Part shown: positions 1 through 7,376 of the stretch, in pieces
How positions within the stretch are numbered: position 1 is the first letter of the stretch
How the letters are laid out: each line of letters opens with the position of its first letter
Origin: Planotetraspora phitsanulokensis
GTDB taxonomy: Bacteria > Actinomycetota > Actinomycetes > Streptosporangiales > Streptosporangiaceae
Length of the DNA: 49,482 nucleotides
Direction: 5' to 3'
Assembly: GCF_016863295.1 (NCBI RefSeq)
Contig: NZ_BOOP01000010.1
Coordinates: 1-49,482 of the forward strand
The notes under the pieces: generated by a model
Told to the model about the DNA's origin: nothing
The model's database searches: none
The model's input: the letters and a program-made list of their open reading frames with translations, nothing else
Translations under genes and position numbers: made by a program

Positions 1-317
1 AGCGTCGGGACAACTAATACCAGCGAGTAATCGGCGAGTAATTTCGATATGCTCGAATCTAGCAAGCACAGGAATAGGCGAGATATCAATAATTGTCCGG
101 CTGTCGCGAGCCACCTCAGATCATCCCGACCTGCAGCAACTCACTTGAACGCGACACAACACCAAAGGTCGCGAAAATAACAAATCCGGCCAACTGAAAT
201 ACCGGACGCCAAATCGCGCCCGAATTAAATCAACATATTTCCGAAATGCGCCGCACGGCCGAGACCACCCGCCATGCCGGCACGCCCCACCCGAGCAGCG
301 TGCCGAAATACGACGAC
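1..317. other. AT-rich gene-free stretch at window edge
   Basis: The first 245 bases are clearly richer in A+T than the rest of the window and contain no credible reading frame on either strand. No tRNA, repeat or terminator was recognised. It may be a promoter region or the decayed flank of a gene outside the window. Confidence 0.5.
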
Positions 318-764
318 CTAAGCGCGCTTGGACCGCATCGCCTTGAGGACGGTCACGCCCGGCACCTCACCGGCGATGATCTGCTCGTACTCCGCCGAAC
401 CCTTCGGGCACAGCGTCACCCGGCCGGCGGCGTCGAAGCGCAGGCCCCAGCCGTACTTCTTGGGCAGGGGCGAGGCCCGCAGACAGGCCTGGGACCTGGA
501 GAAGAAGCGCGCACGCAACTCCGCGCGCTCGGACTCCGAGGGCGCATCCGATTCCTGCCGCCGCAGCCACGTCTCGAACAGGACGTCTTCCTGCGTCAGG
601 CCGCCGGGATCAGCGGAGATCATGTCGAACTGGATCACGGCGGCCGTCTGCTTGCCGCCCCGCAGAGCGGGCACCACGGCGCCGTCGACAGGGCAGTCGT
701 CGGCGACCGTTATGAGCGTGTCGTAGTAATTCAGATCCACGGACCCATGATGCACAGCGACCAC
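318..764 (-). CDS. DUF6157 family protein
   Basis: The 148-residue product matches what I remember of the DUF6157 family: a NYYDTLITVADDCP start, the central LTQEDVLFETWLRRQ motif, a run KKYGWGLRFDAAGRV, and the terminal KAMRSKRA. No function is established. It is a single soluble domain without signal peptide or membrane segment. The reading frame opens with GTG at 764, but another GTG eight codons later (VDLNYYDT) starts at the point where family members usually begin, so the start is uncertain. It lies downstream of lipB on the same strand with a 25-base gap and may be read from the same transcript. Confidence 0.8.
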   Translation of the reverse strand: MVAVHHGSVDLNYYDTLITVADDCPVDGAVVPALRGGKQTAAVIQFDMISADPGGLTQEDVLFETWLRRQESDAPSESERAELRARFFSRSQACLRASPLPKKYGWGLRFDAAGRVTLCPKGSAEYEQIIAGEVPGVTVLKAMRSKRA

Positions 765-789
765 AGGTCCGAAAACCCCCGCTGACGGC

Positions 790-1425
790 TCAGGAGGCTT
801 CGAACGCCCGGGCGACGGCGAGACGCGCCTCGTCCATGGACGTCTCCCCGACCTCTCGGGCGACGGACGTCATGTCCACGTCGGGCATCCCGCAGGGGAT
901 CGCGAGCTCCCATGGGCTCAGATCGCCGTCGACGTTGAGGGCGAAGCCGTGGCTGGTCACCGAACGGCTCGCCCGCATCCCCACTGAAACGATCTTGCGT
1001 ACGGTGTCCTTGGTCCAGACGCCGGTGAGCAGTTCCGAACCGGGCGGGGTGTCCCGGCGCTCCGCCGGGACGCCGAGCGTCCCAAGCGCCTCGACCAGCC
1101 GCAACTCCACCTCACGGATGTAGTCGACGACGCCCTCGCCCGTGCGCAGCTTGACGATCAGGTATCCGACGAGCTGGCCGGGACCGTGATAGGTGAGCTG
1201 GCCACCCCTGCCTGTCTGGACGACGGGGATGCCGAACGACGGATCCGGGAGGTGCGACTGGAGGGTCCGTTTCGTGACCGTGAAGACCGCAGGATGGCTG
1301 AGCAGCCAGATTGTGTCCGGCCGCTCGTCGTTCTGCCGCTCCTCGACCAGGGCGTCCATGCGTTCCATGGCCTTCTCGTAGTCGACGAGGTCGTCCTTGA
1401 TCAGTGCCAGAGGTCGTTCGCGCAT
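790..1425 (-). CDS. lipB: octanoyl-[ACP]:protein N-octanoyltransferase
   Basis: LipB moves the octanoyl group from acyl carrier protein to lipoyl domains of E2 and GcvH proteins; LipA then inserts sulfur. The 211-residue length is normal. Diagnostic parts are RGGQLTYHGPGQLVGY (about 73-88), the catalytic Lys144 in KIVSVGMR, and the acyl-thioester Cys178 in AIPCGMPD. The frame is open further upstream, but the ATG at 1425 is preceded by AAAGGTGA at good spacing and starts just where LipB should, so that start was chosen. LipA is not in the window. The PspC gene lies upstream on the same strand across an 88-base gap. Confidence 0.95.
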   Translation of the reverse strand: MRERPLALIKDDLVDYEKAMERMDALVEERQNDERPDTIWLLSHPAVFTVTKRTLQSHLPDPSFGIPVVQTGRGGQLTYHGPGQLVGYLIVKLRTGEGVVDYIREVELRLVEALGTLGVPAERRDTPPGSELLTGVWTKDTVRKIVSVGMRASRSVTSHGFALNVDGDLSPWELAIPCGMPDVDMTSVAREVGETSMDEARLAVARAFEAS

Positions 1426-1513
1426 CGTCACGTCACCTTTCCACCTGCGAGCATAAGCGCCGGTACGGCATGCCGCGGCGGGGCCCCGCGCCCCTGGGGA
1501 ACCGGCGCTCCGC

Positions 1514-1705
1514 TCAGTACTGATAGTGCCTTTCGGGAGCCTTCGGGACGGCGACCCACATGATGAGGTAGATGACGAACTGCGGACCCGGCAGCACACA
1601 GGAGAGCAGGAAGAGCAGCCTGACCAAGGTGGGCGGCATCCCGAAACGCTCCGCGATGCCACCGCACACGCCCGCGATGATCTTGTGTTCTCTGGACCGG
1701 TACAT
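1514..1705 (-). CDS. PspC domain membrane protein
   Basis: This 63-residue protein is essentially one PspC domain: MYRSREHKIIAGVCGGIAE, then a hydrophobic segment of about 20 residues (LVRLLFLLSCVLPG) and a second one (FVIYLIMWVAVP). PspC proteins sit in the membrane and are linked to envelope-stress signalling in other bacteria; the role here is unknown. The ATG at 1705 follows AAAGGGG at suitable spacing, and the family usually starts at this point, so the 18-codon upstream extension was rejected. Confidence 0.88.
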   Translation of the reverse strand: MYRSREHKIIAGVCGGIAERFGMPPTLVRLLFLLSCVLPGPQFVIYLIMWVAVPKAPERHYQY

Positions 1706-1824
1706 CGGTGACCCCTTTCGTCGCCGGTTCAACGAACCGGCGTCGGACACCTGTTCCACCGAGAACCCTGATAAAACCCTGACCCACCCTCACCCACGGG
1801 TCCCCAGACGCTCGACACGCGACA

Positions 1825-2856
1825 TCAACGCGTGAGGTCCCGGGAGGCGTACGGCATGCACGGGCTCAGCGAGACCGACCAGCGGACGAACGCGTCCCAG
1901 AACCAGTGCCCACCGGCCTTGAGCCGGGCACGCAGACCGTCGAGAAGCAGCAGCCACGCGGCCCAGCCGGCCACGAGGACGCCCCAGTAGGAGATGAGCC
2001 GGTACAGCAGCACCACGGCCGCCGCCGTGCCGGCCGTGACACCACCGCTGATCAGCGTGGCGGCCAGCCCGATCTCCGCGATTCCCAGGCCGCCGGGGAT
2101 CAGGAGGAGCACCGCGGCCGCCTTGGCGGCGACGTATCCGAGCAACACCGTGTGCGGGCCGATGTGCACGCCGGCCGCCTCGCACACAGCGGCCAGGCAT
2201 GCCACGTCGAGCAGCCAGTTGGCCAGCGCGAGCCCGGCCAGCATCAGCCGGTCGCGGCCCGCCACCGTGACCGCGCGCCGTGCGGCGCGCAACTGGTCCG
2301 TCGCCTTGGGGAAACGGCGCCTCAGCCACTCGCCGAACGCGCGGGGCCGAAACAGCGAGAGCGTCCCGACGAGCACGAGCACGAGTGCCACCGCGGTCAG
2401 GCCCGCCGGGCGGATGGACGGCTCACCCAGCACGGCCACCGCCCCGAGCACGACGAAGGCCGCGGTCGAGTACACGCCGCTGAGCACCAACGTGGCGGCG
2501 ATGAGCGGCTTGGCCGCGCCCAGCCGCGCGAACTGTCGGGTGGCGTAGGCGATGCCGACGACCTGGCCCGCCGGGAGCGAGTTGGACACGGCGTTGCGCG
2601 CGTAGGTCAGCGCGACGGCCCGTGAGACCGTCAGGTGCGCTCCGCCGAGTATGAGCAGACGGCGGATCAGCCGGGCGAAGGTTCCCATCGACAGGATCTG
2701 CGCCAGCACGGCCACGCTCAGCCAGCCGGCGTTGAGTCCCGACATCGAATGCCAGACCTCATCGGGGTCGGGTAACCCGCTCTTGACGACGGACACCACC
2801 AGACCGGCTGCGACGCCGCCCAGTGCCCATCTCACCCAACGAGGCATGTCCACCAC
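1825..2856 (-). CDS. flippase-like (UPF0104/LPG synthase TM domain) protein
   Basis: A 343-residue polytopic membrane protein with about eight hydrophobic segments. It resembles the lysylphosphatidylglycerol-synthase transmembrane domain family: an early aromatic/Gly segment, NAVSNSLPAGQVVGIAYATR near 110-130, and IPGGLGIAEIGL near 250. The soluble transferase domain of MprF is absent, so it should be a stand-alone flippase-like protein for an unknown lipid or glycolipid. The frame opens with GTG at 2856; an ATG three codons later (2847) is an alternative, with purine-rich AGGAAAGAAG upstream serving either. A strong hairpin lies directly upstream at 2877-2930. Confidence 0.85.
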   Translation of the reverse strand: MVDMPRWVRWALGGVAAGLVVSVVKSGLPDPDEVWHSMSGLNAGWLSVAVLAQILSMGTFARLIRRLLILGGAHLTVSRAVALTYARNAVSNSLPAGQVVGIAYATRQFARLGAAKPLIAATLVLSGVYSTAAFVVLGAVAVLGEPSIRPAGLTAVALVLVLVGTLSLFRPRAFGEWLRRRFPKATDQLRAARRAVTVAGRDRLMLAGLALANWLLDVACLAAVCEAAGVHIGPHTVLLGYVAAKAAAVLLLIPGGLGIAEIGLAATLISGGVTAGTAAAVVLLYRLISYWGVLVAGWAAWLLLLDGLRARLKAGGHWFWDAFVRWSVSLSPCMPYASRDLTR

Positions 2857-2876
2857 TTCTTCTTTCCTATACGGCC

Positions 2877-2930
2877 CGCGTGAGCGACGGCCGCATCGTG
2901 TGCGTACCGATGCATCGTCGCTCTCACGCG
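2877..2930 (-). terminator. long nested hairpin between tandem genes
   Basis: Outer arms CGCGTGAG and CTCACGCG, middle arms CGACG/CGTCG (separated from the outer arm by a 2-base bulge) and inner arms GCATCG/CGATGC form one extended hairpin. It lies after the stop of the membrane protein ending at 3100 and before the gene starting at 2856. There is no T tract, so it may be a factor-dependent or structural terminator. The other 150 bases of this gap (2931-3099) show no feature. Confidence 0.55.
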
Positions 2931-3099
2931 ACGGCGGGGCGATGCCGGATCAGCGGCAGTTGCCCCGCCCGAGATTTCCGAGTTCCGGCAAGCCGGAACG
3001 GACCCCTCACCAGCGAAGAGCCATCGGGATCGCGGCTGTATTCCTGGCGAGACCACAAGGTGACGCAACTCTCCCAACGGCCGGGCCCGGGGAAGAGTG

Positions 3100-4056
3100 T
3101 CACCCCACCAGCACCGGCCGCGCGGCGGTCTCCGTGCGCCGGCGCGGCACGACCAGCAGCACGAGACCGAGCAGGGCCCAGCCCCCGAGCACGAACAGCG
3201 GCGTCGCGAGCGCCGCGCCGTCGAAGTGCACGACGTTCTTGACGGCTTCCGCGGCCTGGCCCACCGGCAGGACCTGGCCCACTGCGGCGTACCACTCCGG
3301 GATGAAGCGGGCACCGAGCGGGCCGCCGCTCGCGGGCAGGCCGATCGGGATGAACAGCAGCGCCGCCAGCCCGACTCCGGGAGCGCCGGCGATCCGCATG
3401 AGTCCTGAGGACACCAGGCCGATGGCCAGCGTGACCCCGGCCGACACCGCCACCAGGCCCGCGAACCGGCCCGGCAGAGCACCGAACACCACGTCGGACA
3501 ACCAGGCGTTCGCCGTACCGACGACAAGAGCGGCCACGGCGAGCAGACCGAGGCGGCCGGCGAGGCCGAGCCCGGGGGCGACCCGGAACGTCAGCACGGC
3601 GACGGCGATGCCCGGAATCACCAGGGCGAGCACGTAGAACATCCCCGAGATGCCGCCCGCGTCGCCAGGCGGGAGGGGGATGGCGTCCTCCACGGCGAGC
3701 GGACGGCCCTGGGCCTGCGCGGCGGCCTGGAATACCTGCGTGATGACGGTCGAGCCGGTCCGGCCGCCGGCACTGGCGACCACGAGCCTGCCCGCGTCCG
3801 GGATCAGGACGGCGTCGACCTCCCGGTCCGCGAGGGCGTTCCTCGCGGAGCCTTCGTCGGCGTACGGCGTGAGGGTGAAGGCTCCGGGTGCCTTGGCGTC
3901 GAGGACGGCGTCGATCCCTGCCGCCGCCTGGGACGGCCCGACGACCGCTATGGGCACGTCATGGGGTTCGGGCTGGTGGAGCGCGCCCAGGAACGAGGCC
4001 GCGAAGACCATCCCCAGGACCGTGACCGCTCCGACGATCGCGATCAGCTTGCGCAT
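3100..4056 (-). CDS. YhgE/ABC-2-like membrane protein
   Basis: The 318-residue product has one N-terminal membrane anchor (about 5-25), an extracytoplasmic domain of about 110 residues starting near PIAVVGPSQAAAG, and five or six C-terminal membrane segments (from about 140) ending in an Arg-rich tail. This order matches the YhgE/Pip and ABC-2 permease-like proteins, whose substrates are mostly unknown. No ATPase gene is next to it. It starts at ATG 4056 with GGAG upstream. It is divergent from a TetR gene, and the 74-base gap contains a repeat array, so repression by that TetR is likely (inference). Confidence 0.78.
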   Translation of the reverse strand: MRKLIAIVGAVTVLGMVFAASFLGALHQPEPHDVPIAVVGPSQAAAGIDAVLDAKAPGAFTLTPYADEGSARNALADREVDAVLIPDAGRLVVASAGGRTGSTVITQVFQAAAQAQGRPLAVEDAIPLPPGDAGGISGMFYVLALVIPGIAVAVLTFRVAPGLGLAGRLGLLAVAALVVGTANAWLSDVVFGALPGRFAGLVAVSAGVTLAIGLVSSGLMRIAGAPGVGLAALLFIPIGLPASGGPLGARFIPEWYAAVGQVLPVGQAAEAVKNVVHFDGAALATPLFVLGGWALLGLVLLVVPRRRTETAARPVLVG

Positions 4057-4071
4057 CGTAATTCTCCATGT

Positions 4072-4123
4072 GTTGACTTCAACAGCGTTGACTTCAACAT
4101 AGATGAATTCAACGTGGTTGAAT
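4072..4123. promoter_or_regulatory. 15-bp-phased operator array for the TetR/YhgE pair
   Basis: GTTGACTTCAAC occurs at 4072-4083 and again at 4087-4098, followed by GATGAATTCAAC at 4102-4113 and the half site GTTGAAT at 4117-4123. The four steps begin exactly 15 bases apart, and each full copy is an imperfect palindrome (GTTGA-CT-TCAAC). The array fills the gap between the two divergent starts (4056 and 4131), which fits a multi-dimer TetR operator. Binding itself is inferred. Confidence 0.75.
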
Positions 4124-4130
4124 AGCCCCC

Positions 4131-4727
4131 ATGGAAAGCAAGAGCGGACGGCGTCCCGGATCGCCCCAGACGCGGGAGGCGATCCTCGACGCGGCGGTCG
4201 AGGCCTTCACCGAAGGCGGTTACGCCGCGACGACGATCCGGGCGGTCGCGCGTACGGCCGGCGTCGACCCGGCGCTGGTCATGCACTTCTTCGGCAACAA
4301 GGACGGGCTGTTCGACGCCGCCATCAGGGCGAGCGGCCTGCCCCTGCGCGAGCTGGGCGAGGTCATGGAGGGCGACATCGAGGGGGTCGGCGAGCGGCTG
4401 GTGCGCCGTTATCTCTCACTCTGGGAGAGCCCGGAGCACGGCCCCAAGTTGCGGGCCGTCGTGGGCTCGGCGGCGTCCTCCCCGGCGGCGGCCGTGATGC
4501 TCAAGGAGTTCATCACCAGCGAGGTGCTTCAGCCGCTCGCCAAACAACTCGGGGTCGACCGGGCGGAGACCCGGGGAATCCTCGCCGGATCCCATCTGAT
4601 CGGAATCGCCTTCACCCGCTATGTACTGAACATCGGACCGGTCGCCTCGCTCGACAGCGAGCAACTCGTGGCCTGCGTCGCCCCGGCCGTCCAGCGTTAT
4701 CTCACCGGCGATCTACCTTTTGCTTAG
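4131..4727 (+). CDS. TetR family transcriptional regulator
   Basis: A 198-residue TetR regulator. Residues about 14-58 form the DNA-binding domain: TREAILDAAVEAFTEGGY, TIRAVARTAGVDPALV (helix-turn-helix) and MHFFGNKDGLFDAAI. The C-terminal helical part is the ligand and dimer domain; its ligand is unknown. The start ATG (4131) has no clear ribosome binding site and lies eight bases after the last operator half site, so a leaderless message is possible. Divergent orientation suggests that it represses itself and the YhgE-like gene. Confidence 0.92.
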   Translation: MESKSGRRPGSPQTREAILDAAVEAFTEGGYAATTIRAVARTAGVDPALVMHFFGNKDGLFDAAIRASGLPLRELGEVMEGDIEGVGERLVRRYLSLWESPEHGPKLRAVVGSAASSPAAAVMLKEFITSEVLQPLAKQLGVDRAETRGILAGSHLIGIAFTRYVLNIGPVASLDSEQLVACVAPAVQRYLTGDLPFA

Positions 4728-4765
4728 CGCGTATAGGGTGTGGTCACACCGTCTTTGGAGATCAC

Positions 4766-5344
4766 ATGGATATTTCACAACTCCAGGCGCAGAGTCGGCT
4801 CATCCTGCGTCAGAAGATCACCATGATGGTGAACAGGTACGTCGTCCACGTCGCCGAGCCCGACGGGTCCGAAGGTCCGATCGTGGCGTTCGCCGAGCAG
4901 AAGCGGATGGCGCTCAAGGAGCAGGTCACCCTGTTCACGGACGAGTCGCGGCAGCAGGCGCTCGCCGGATTCAAGGCCCGCAAGGTCATGGACCTCGCCG
5001 GTGAGTACGACGTCACCGACGGCACCGGAGCGGAGATCGGCTCGTTCCGGAAGGACTTCGCCAAGTCGCTGCTGCGCTCGACGTGGCACGTCCAGCAGCA
5101 CGGCCTGCCGACGATGACCGGCCAGGAGCGTCGCCTCGTCGTGGCTCTGCTGCGCCGGTTCGCCGACTCCCTGTCATGGTTGCCGTACCACTTCGACTTC
5201 AGCGTCGGCGCCTCGATCGTCTTCTCGGTGAACCGCCAGTGGGGGCTGCGCGACCGGTACCTCATCGAGATCCACGACCCGCGCATCGACCGGCGTCTGA
5301 TCATCGCGATGGCCGTCGCCCTGGACGCCCTCCAGGCCCGCTGA
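4766..5344 (+). CDS. tubby-like (LURP-one/scramblase-like) domain protein
   Basis: A 192-residue soluble protein. The alternation of short beta-like stretches and the segment MDLAGEYDVTDGTGAEIGSF followed by RKDFAKSLLRSTWHV resemble bacterial LURP-one/phospholipid-scramblase-like proteins of the tubby fold. No signal peptide, membrane anchor or catalytic motif is visible. The start ATG (4766) has GGAG seven bases upstream; the frame is open much further 5', but that part overlaps the TetR gene in another frame. It lies 38 bases after the TetR gene and may be cotranscribed. The function is not known. Confidence 0.75.
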   Translation: MDISQLQAQSRLILRQKITMMVNRYVVHVAEPDGSEGPIVAFAEQKRMALKEQVTLFTDESRQQALAGFKARKVMDLAGEYDVTDGTGAEIGSFRKDFAKSLLRSTWHVQQHGLPTMTGQERRLVVALLRRFADSLSWLPYHFDFSVGASIVFSVNRQWGLRDRYLIEIHDPRIDRRLIIAMAVALDALQAR

Positions 5345-5476
5345 CCCGAATTCGACGGCGCGGCCCGGGAATCCCCGGACCGAATGCCGTGTTATCTTGA
5401 CCATAGGTCGCATGGTTCTGGCCTGATCTCAGGCACATGCACCTGGTTTTTCTCTTCACCACCCCGCCCCTCGGGC

Positions 5477-5592
5477 GTGATCATGCAGAAGTTCGCGATC
5501 ATACGGGTCGACCTGCGCTTTCCCACATCGTGATCATGCGCAAGTTCTTCTGTTCCTCGTGTGACCTGCCGTTTCTCCTTGCGTGATCATGC
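5477..5592 (+). repeat. 53-bp-phased repeats with core GTGATCATGC
   Basis: The core GTGATCATGC begins at 5477, 5530 and 5583, exactly 53 bases apart. The first two units also share AAGTTC just after the core and GACCTGC-TTT-CC toward the end; the third keeps mainly the core and runs into unrelated sequence. The array lies in the 425-base leader region (5345-5769) before the Rho-like gene. Nothing else was recognised in that gap except a weaker ACCTG/TTTTT block near 5440. Confidence 0.8.
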
Positions 5593-5769
5593 ACGAGAGG
5601 GCGGGCGCGGCATGCCGCCGGCGTCCTCCGCCGTACGGCGACGCCGACCACGTCCCAGAGCCGCGGATGCCATCGCCCGCTACGGGTGAGCGCCCACCGA
5701 CGGACGGACTCAAGCTCCGGACCGATTCGAGCGCCATCCGCACGAACCCCCCGAGACAAGGAATCCACC

Positions 5770-6957
5770 ATGACGACTACAGACACCATCCCGCGGACCG
5801 CGCACAGAACCAGATCCAGGAACGGATCCAGGACCGCGGCCAAGACCTCCGGCGTGAACGGGGCGGCCCGTGCGCCGCGACCCGCCGCCGAACCCACGAC
5901 CGTCAGCGGCCTGTTCGACGGCGCCGCCAAGAACGCCGTCATCCGCGGCGGCGGCTACCTCCCCGGGCCGAAGGACGTCTCCGTACCGCCCGCGCTGGTC
6001 CGCGACCACGGGCTCCGCACCGGAGACGTCGTCGACGGCACCGCCCAGAACGGCAGGCTGATCAGCGTCGAGACGGTGAACGGCCTGCCGCCCGGCGCAC
6101 CGCGGCCGGACTTCGCCGACCTGGTCCCCATTCACCCCACCGAGCGGCTCCGTCTCGAAACCGGCCCCGCCGTCCTCGCCACCCGCGTCATCGACCTGCT
6201 GGCACCGATCGGCAAGGGACAACGCGGCCTGATCGTCGCCCCGCCGAAGGCCGGCAAGACCATGCTCCTCCAGGCGGTCGCGAACGCGATCACCACCAAC
6301 CACCCCGAGTGCCACCTCATGATCGTCCTCGTCGACGAGCGGCCCGAGGAGGTCACGGACATGCGGGAGTCCGTCCAGGCGGAGGTCATCGCCTCCACCT
6401 TCGACCGTCCCGCGACAGACCACATCGCCGTCACCGAGCTCGCGGTCGAGCGGGCCAAGCGGCTCGTCGAGCTGGGGCACGACGTCGTCATGCTCATCGA
6501 CTCGATCACCCGGCTCGGCCGGGCGTACAACATGACGGCGCCCAGCGGCGGGCGCATCCTGACCGGCGGCATCGACGTCCGGGCCGTCCACCCGCCCAAG
6601 CGCGTACTGGGGGCCGCGCGCAACCTTCAGGGCGCGGGCTCGCTCACCATCCTGGCGGCCGCCCTGGTCGAGACCGGCTCGAAGATGGACGACAACCTCT
6701 TCGAGGAGTTCAAGAGCACCGGCAACATGGAGCTGCGGCTCAGCCGGAGCCTGTCCGAGAAGCGGGTCTTCCCCGCCGTCGACGTCACCGGGTCGGGCAC
6801 CCGCCGGGAGGAACTCCTGGTCGACCCGGCCGAGCTGCCCCTCCTGTGGAAGTTGCGGAGGGCGCTGCACGACCAGGGCACGGTCGAGCCGTTCCTCGCG
6901 ACGCTGAAGGGCACCGGCTCGAACGCGGAGCTGCTCCTCTCACTCCGGAACGCGTGA
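5770..6957 (+). CDS. short Rho-like transcription termination ATPase
   Basis: The 395-residue protein has the Rho hexamer ATPase core: APPKAGKTM (Walker A, 157-165), DERPEEVTDM, MLIDSITRLGRAYN (Walker B), LTGGID (Q-loop, about 264), and GTGNMELRLSR-EKRVFPA with the arginine finger region. The N-terminus is only a 40-residue Ser/Thr/Arg-rich tail and a reduced OB-type domain (VSGLFDG to GLRTGDVVDG). The usual N-terminal helical Rho domain and the actinobacterial insertion are missing, and the aromatic RNA-contact motif GFGFLR is replaced by KNAVIR. It is thus probably a second, divergent Rho rather than the housekeeping one; its RNA targets are unknown. ATG 5770 was chosen because homology begins soon after and no closer start exists. 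Confidence 0.88.
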   Translation: MTTTDTIPRTAHRTRSRNGSRTAAKTSGVNGAARAPRPAAEPTTVSGLFDGAAKNAVIRGGGYLPGPKDVSVPPALVRDHGLRTGDVVDGTAQNGRLISVETVNGLPPGAPRPDFADLVPIHPTERLRLETGPAVLATRVIDLLAPIGKGQRGLIVAPPKAGKTMLLQAVANAITTNHPECHLMIVLVDERPEEVTDMRESVQAEVIASTFDRPATDHIAVTELAVERAKRLVELGHDVVMLIDSITRLGRAYNMTAPSGGRILTGGIDVRAVHPPKRVLGAARNLQGAGSLTILAAALVETGSKMDDNLFEEFKSTGNMELRLSRSLSEKRVFPAVDVTGSGTRREELLVDPAELPLLWKLRRALHDQGTVEPFLATLKGTGSNAELLLSLRNA

Positions 6958-6996
6958 CGCCCGGGCGTCCGCGTGTGAGAACCGTACGAACCAGGC

Positions 6997-7284
6997 ATGA
7001 TCACACGCATGAGCCAGTGGCGTGTCCTCATCGAGGAGAACATCGGCGGCGCCGACCACAAGGAGTGGCGGATCTCCGACATCTACGAGGTCGAGGGTGA
7101 GCGCGAAGAGGCCCGGGCGATCGCCCACGAGCTCGCGATGGCGCACTCGCCCAAACACCCTGCGCTTCCGCAGGAGAGGGCCGTCTACCGGATCAATGAG
7201 GACATGTGGCTGACGATGGTCATGGGCGTCAGAACCCGGTACCACTACCGCGTCACCGTAGCCGAGCTGATCTTCCGCGGCTGA
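6997..7284 (+). CDS. small hypothetical protein downstream of the Rho-like gene
   Basis: A 95-residue acidic, soluble protein with the conserved-looking core MSQWRVLIEEN, GEREEARAIAHELAMAHSP and YRVTVAEL. It resembles a family of short actinomycete hypothetical proteins; no function is known. It starts at ATG 6997, or at the second ATG (7009, MSQWRVL) which looks more like the family start. The first ATG lies inside a copy of the decamer GCATGATCAC (6995-7004), the inverted form of the repeat core seen upstream of the Rho-like gene. The 39-base gap suggests cotranscription with that gene. Confidence 0.75.
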   Translation: MITRMSQWRVLIEENIGGADHKEWRISDIYEVEGEREEARAIAHELAMAHSPKHPALPQERAVYRINEDMWLTMVMGVRTRYHYRVTVAELIFRG

Positions 7285-7301
7285 CTCCCACCCCCAGGTG
7301 C

Positions 7302-7364
7302 CGTGATCATGCACAGGGGTGGGGCCGGTCGACACACCGACCCCCGAACCTGTGCATGATCACG
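7302..7364. terminator. perfect 16-bp inverted repeat, bidirectional terminator candidate
   Basis: CGTGATCATGCACAGG (7302-7317) and its exact reverse complement (7349-7364) enclose a second small hairpin GGTCG/CGACC. It sits between the convergent ends of the 95-aa gene (7284) and the ALDH-like gene (7377), the classical place for a bidirectional terminator. Each arm contains the GTGATCATGC core of the local repeat family. Confidence 0.75.
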
Positions 7365-7376
7365 CCACAAGCGTCA

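Noticed and set aside
5477-5592. 53-bp repeats as CRISPR or integron attC sites
   Set aside because: No constant repeat of 25-40 bases with unique spacers, no cas genes, no integrase and no attC-like imperfect stem.
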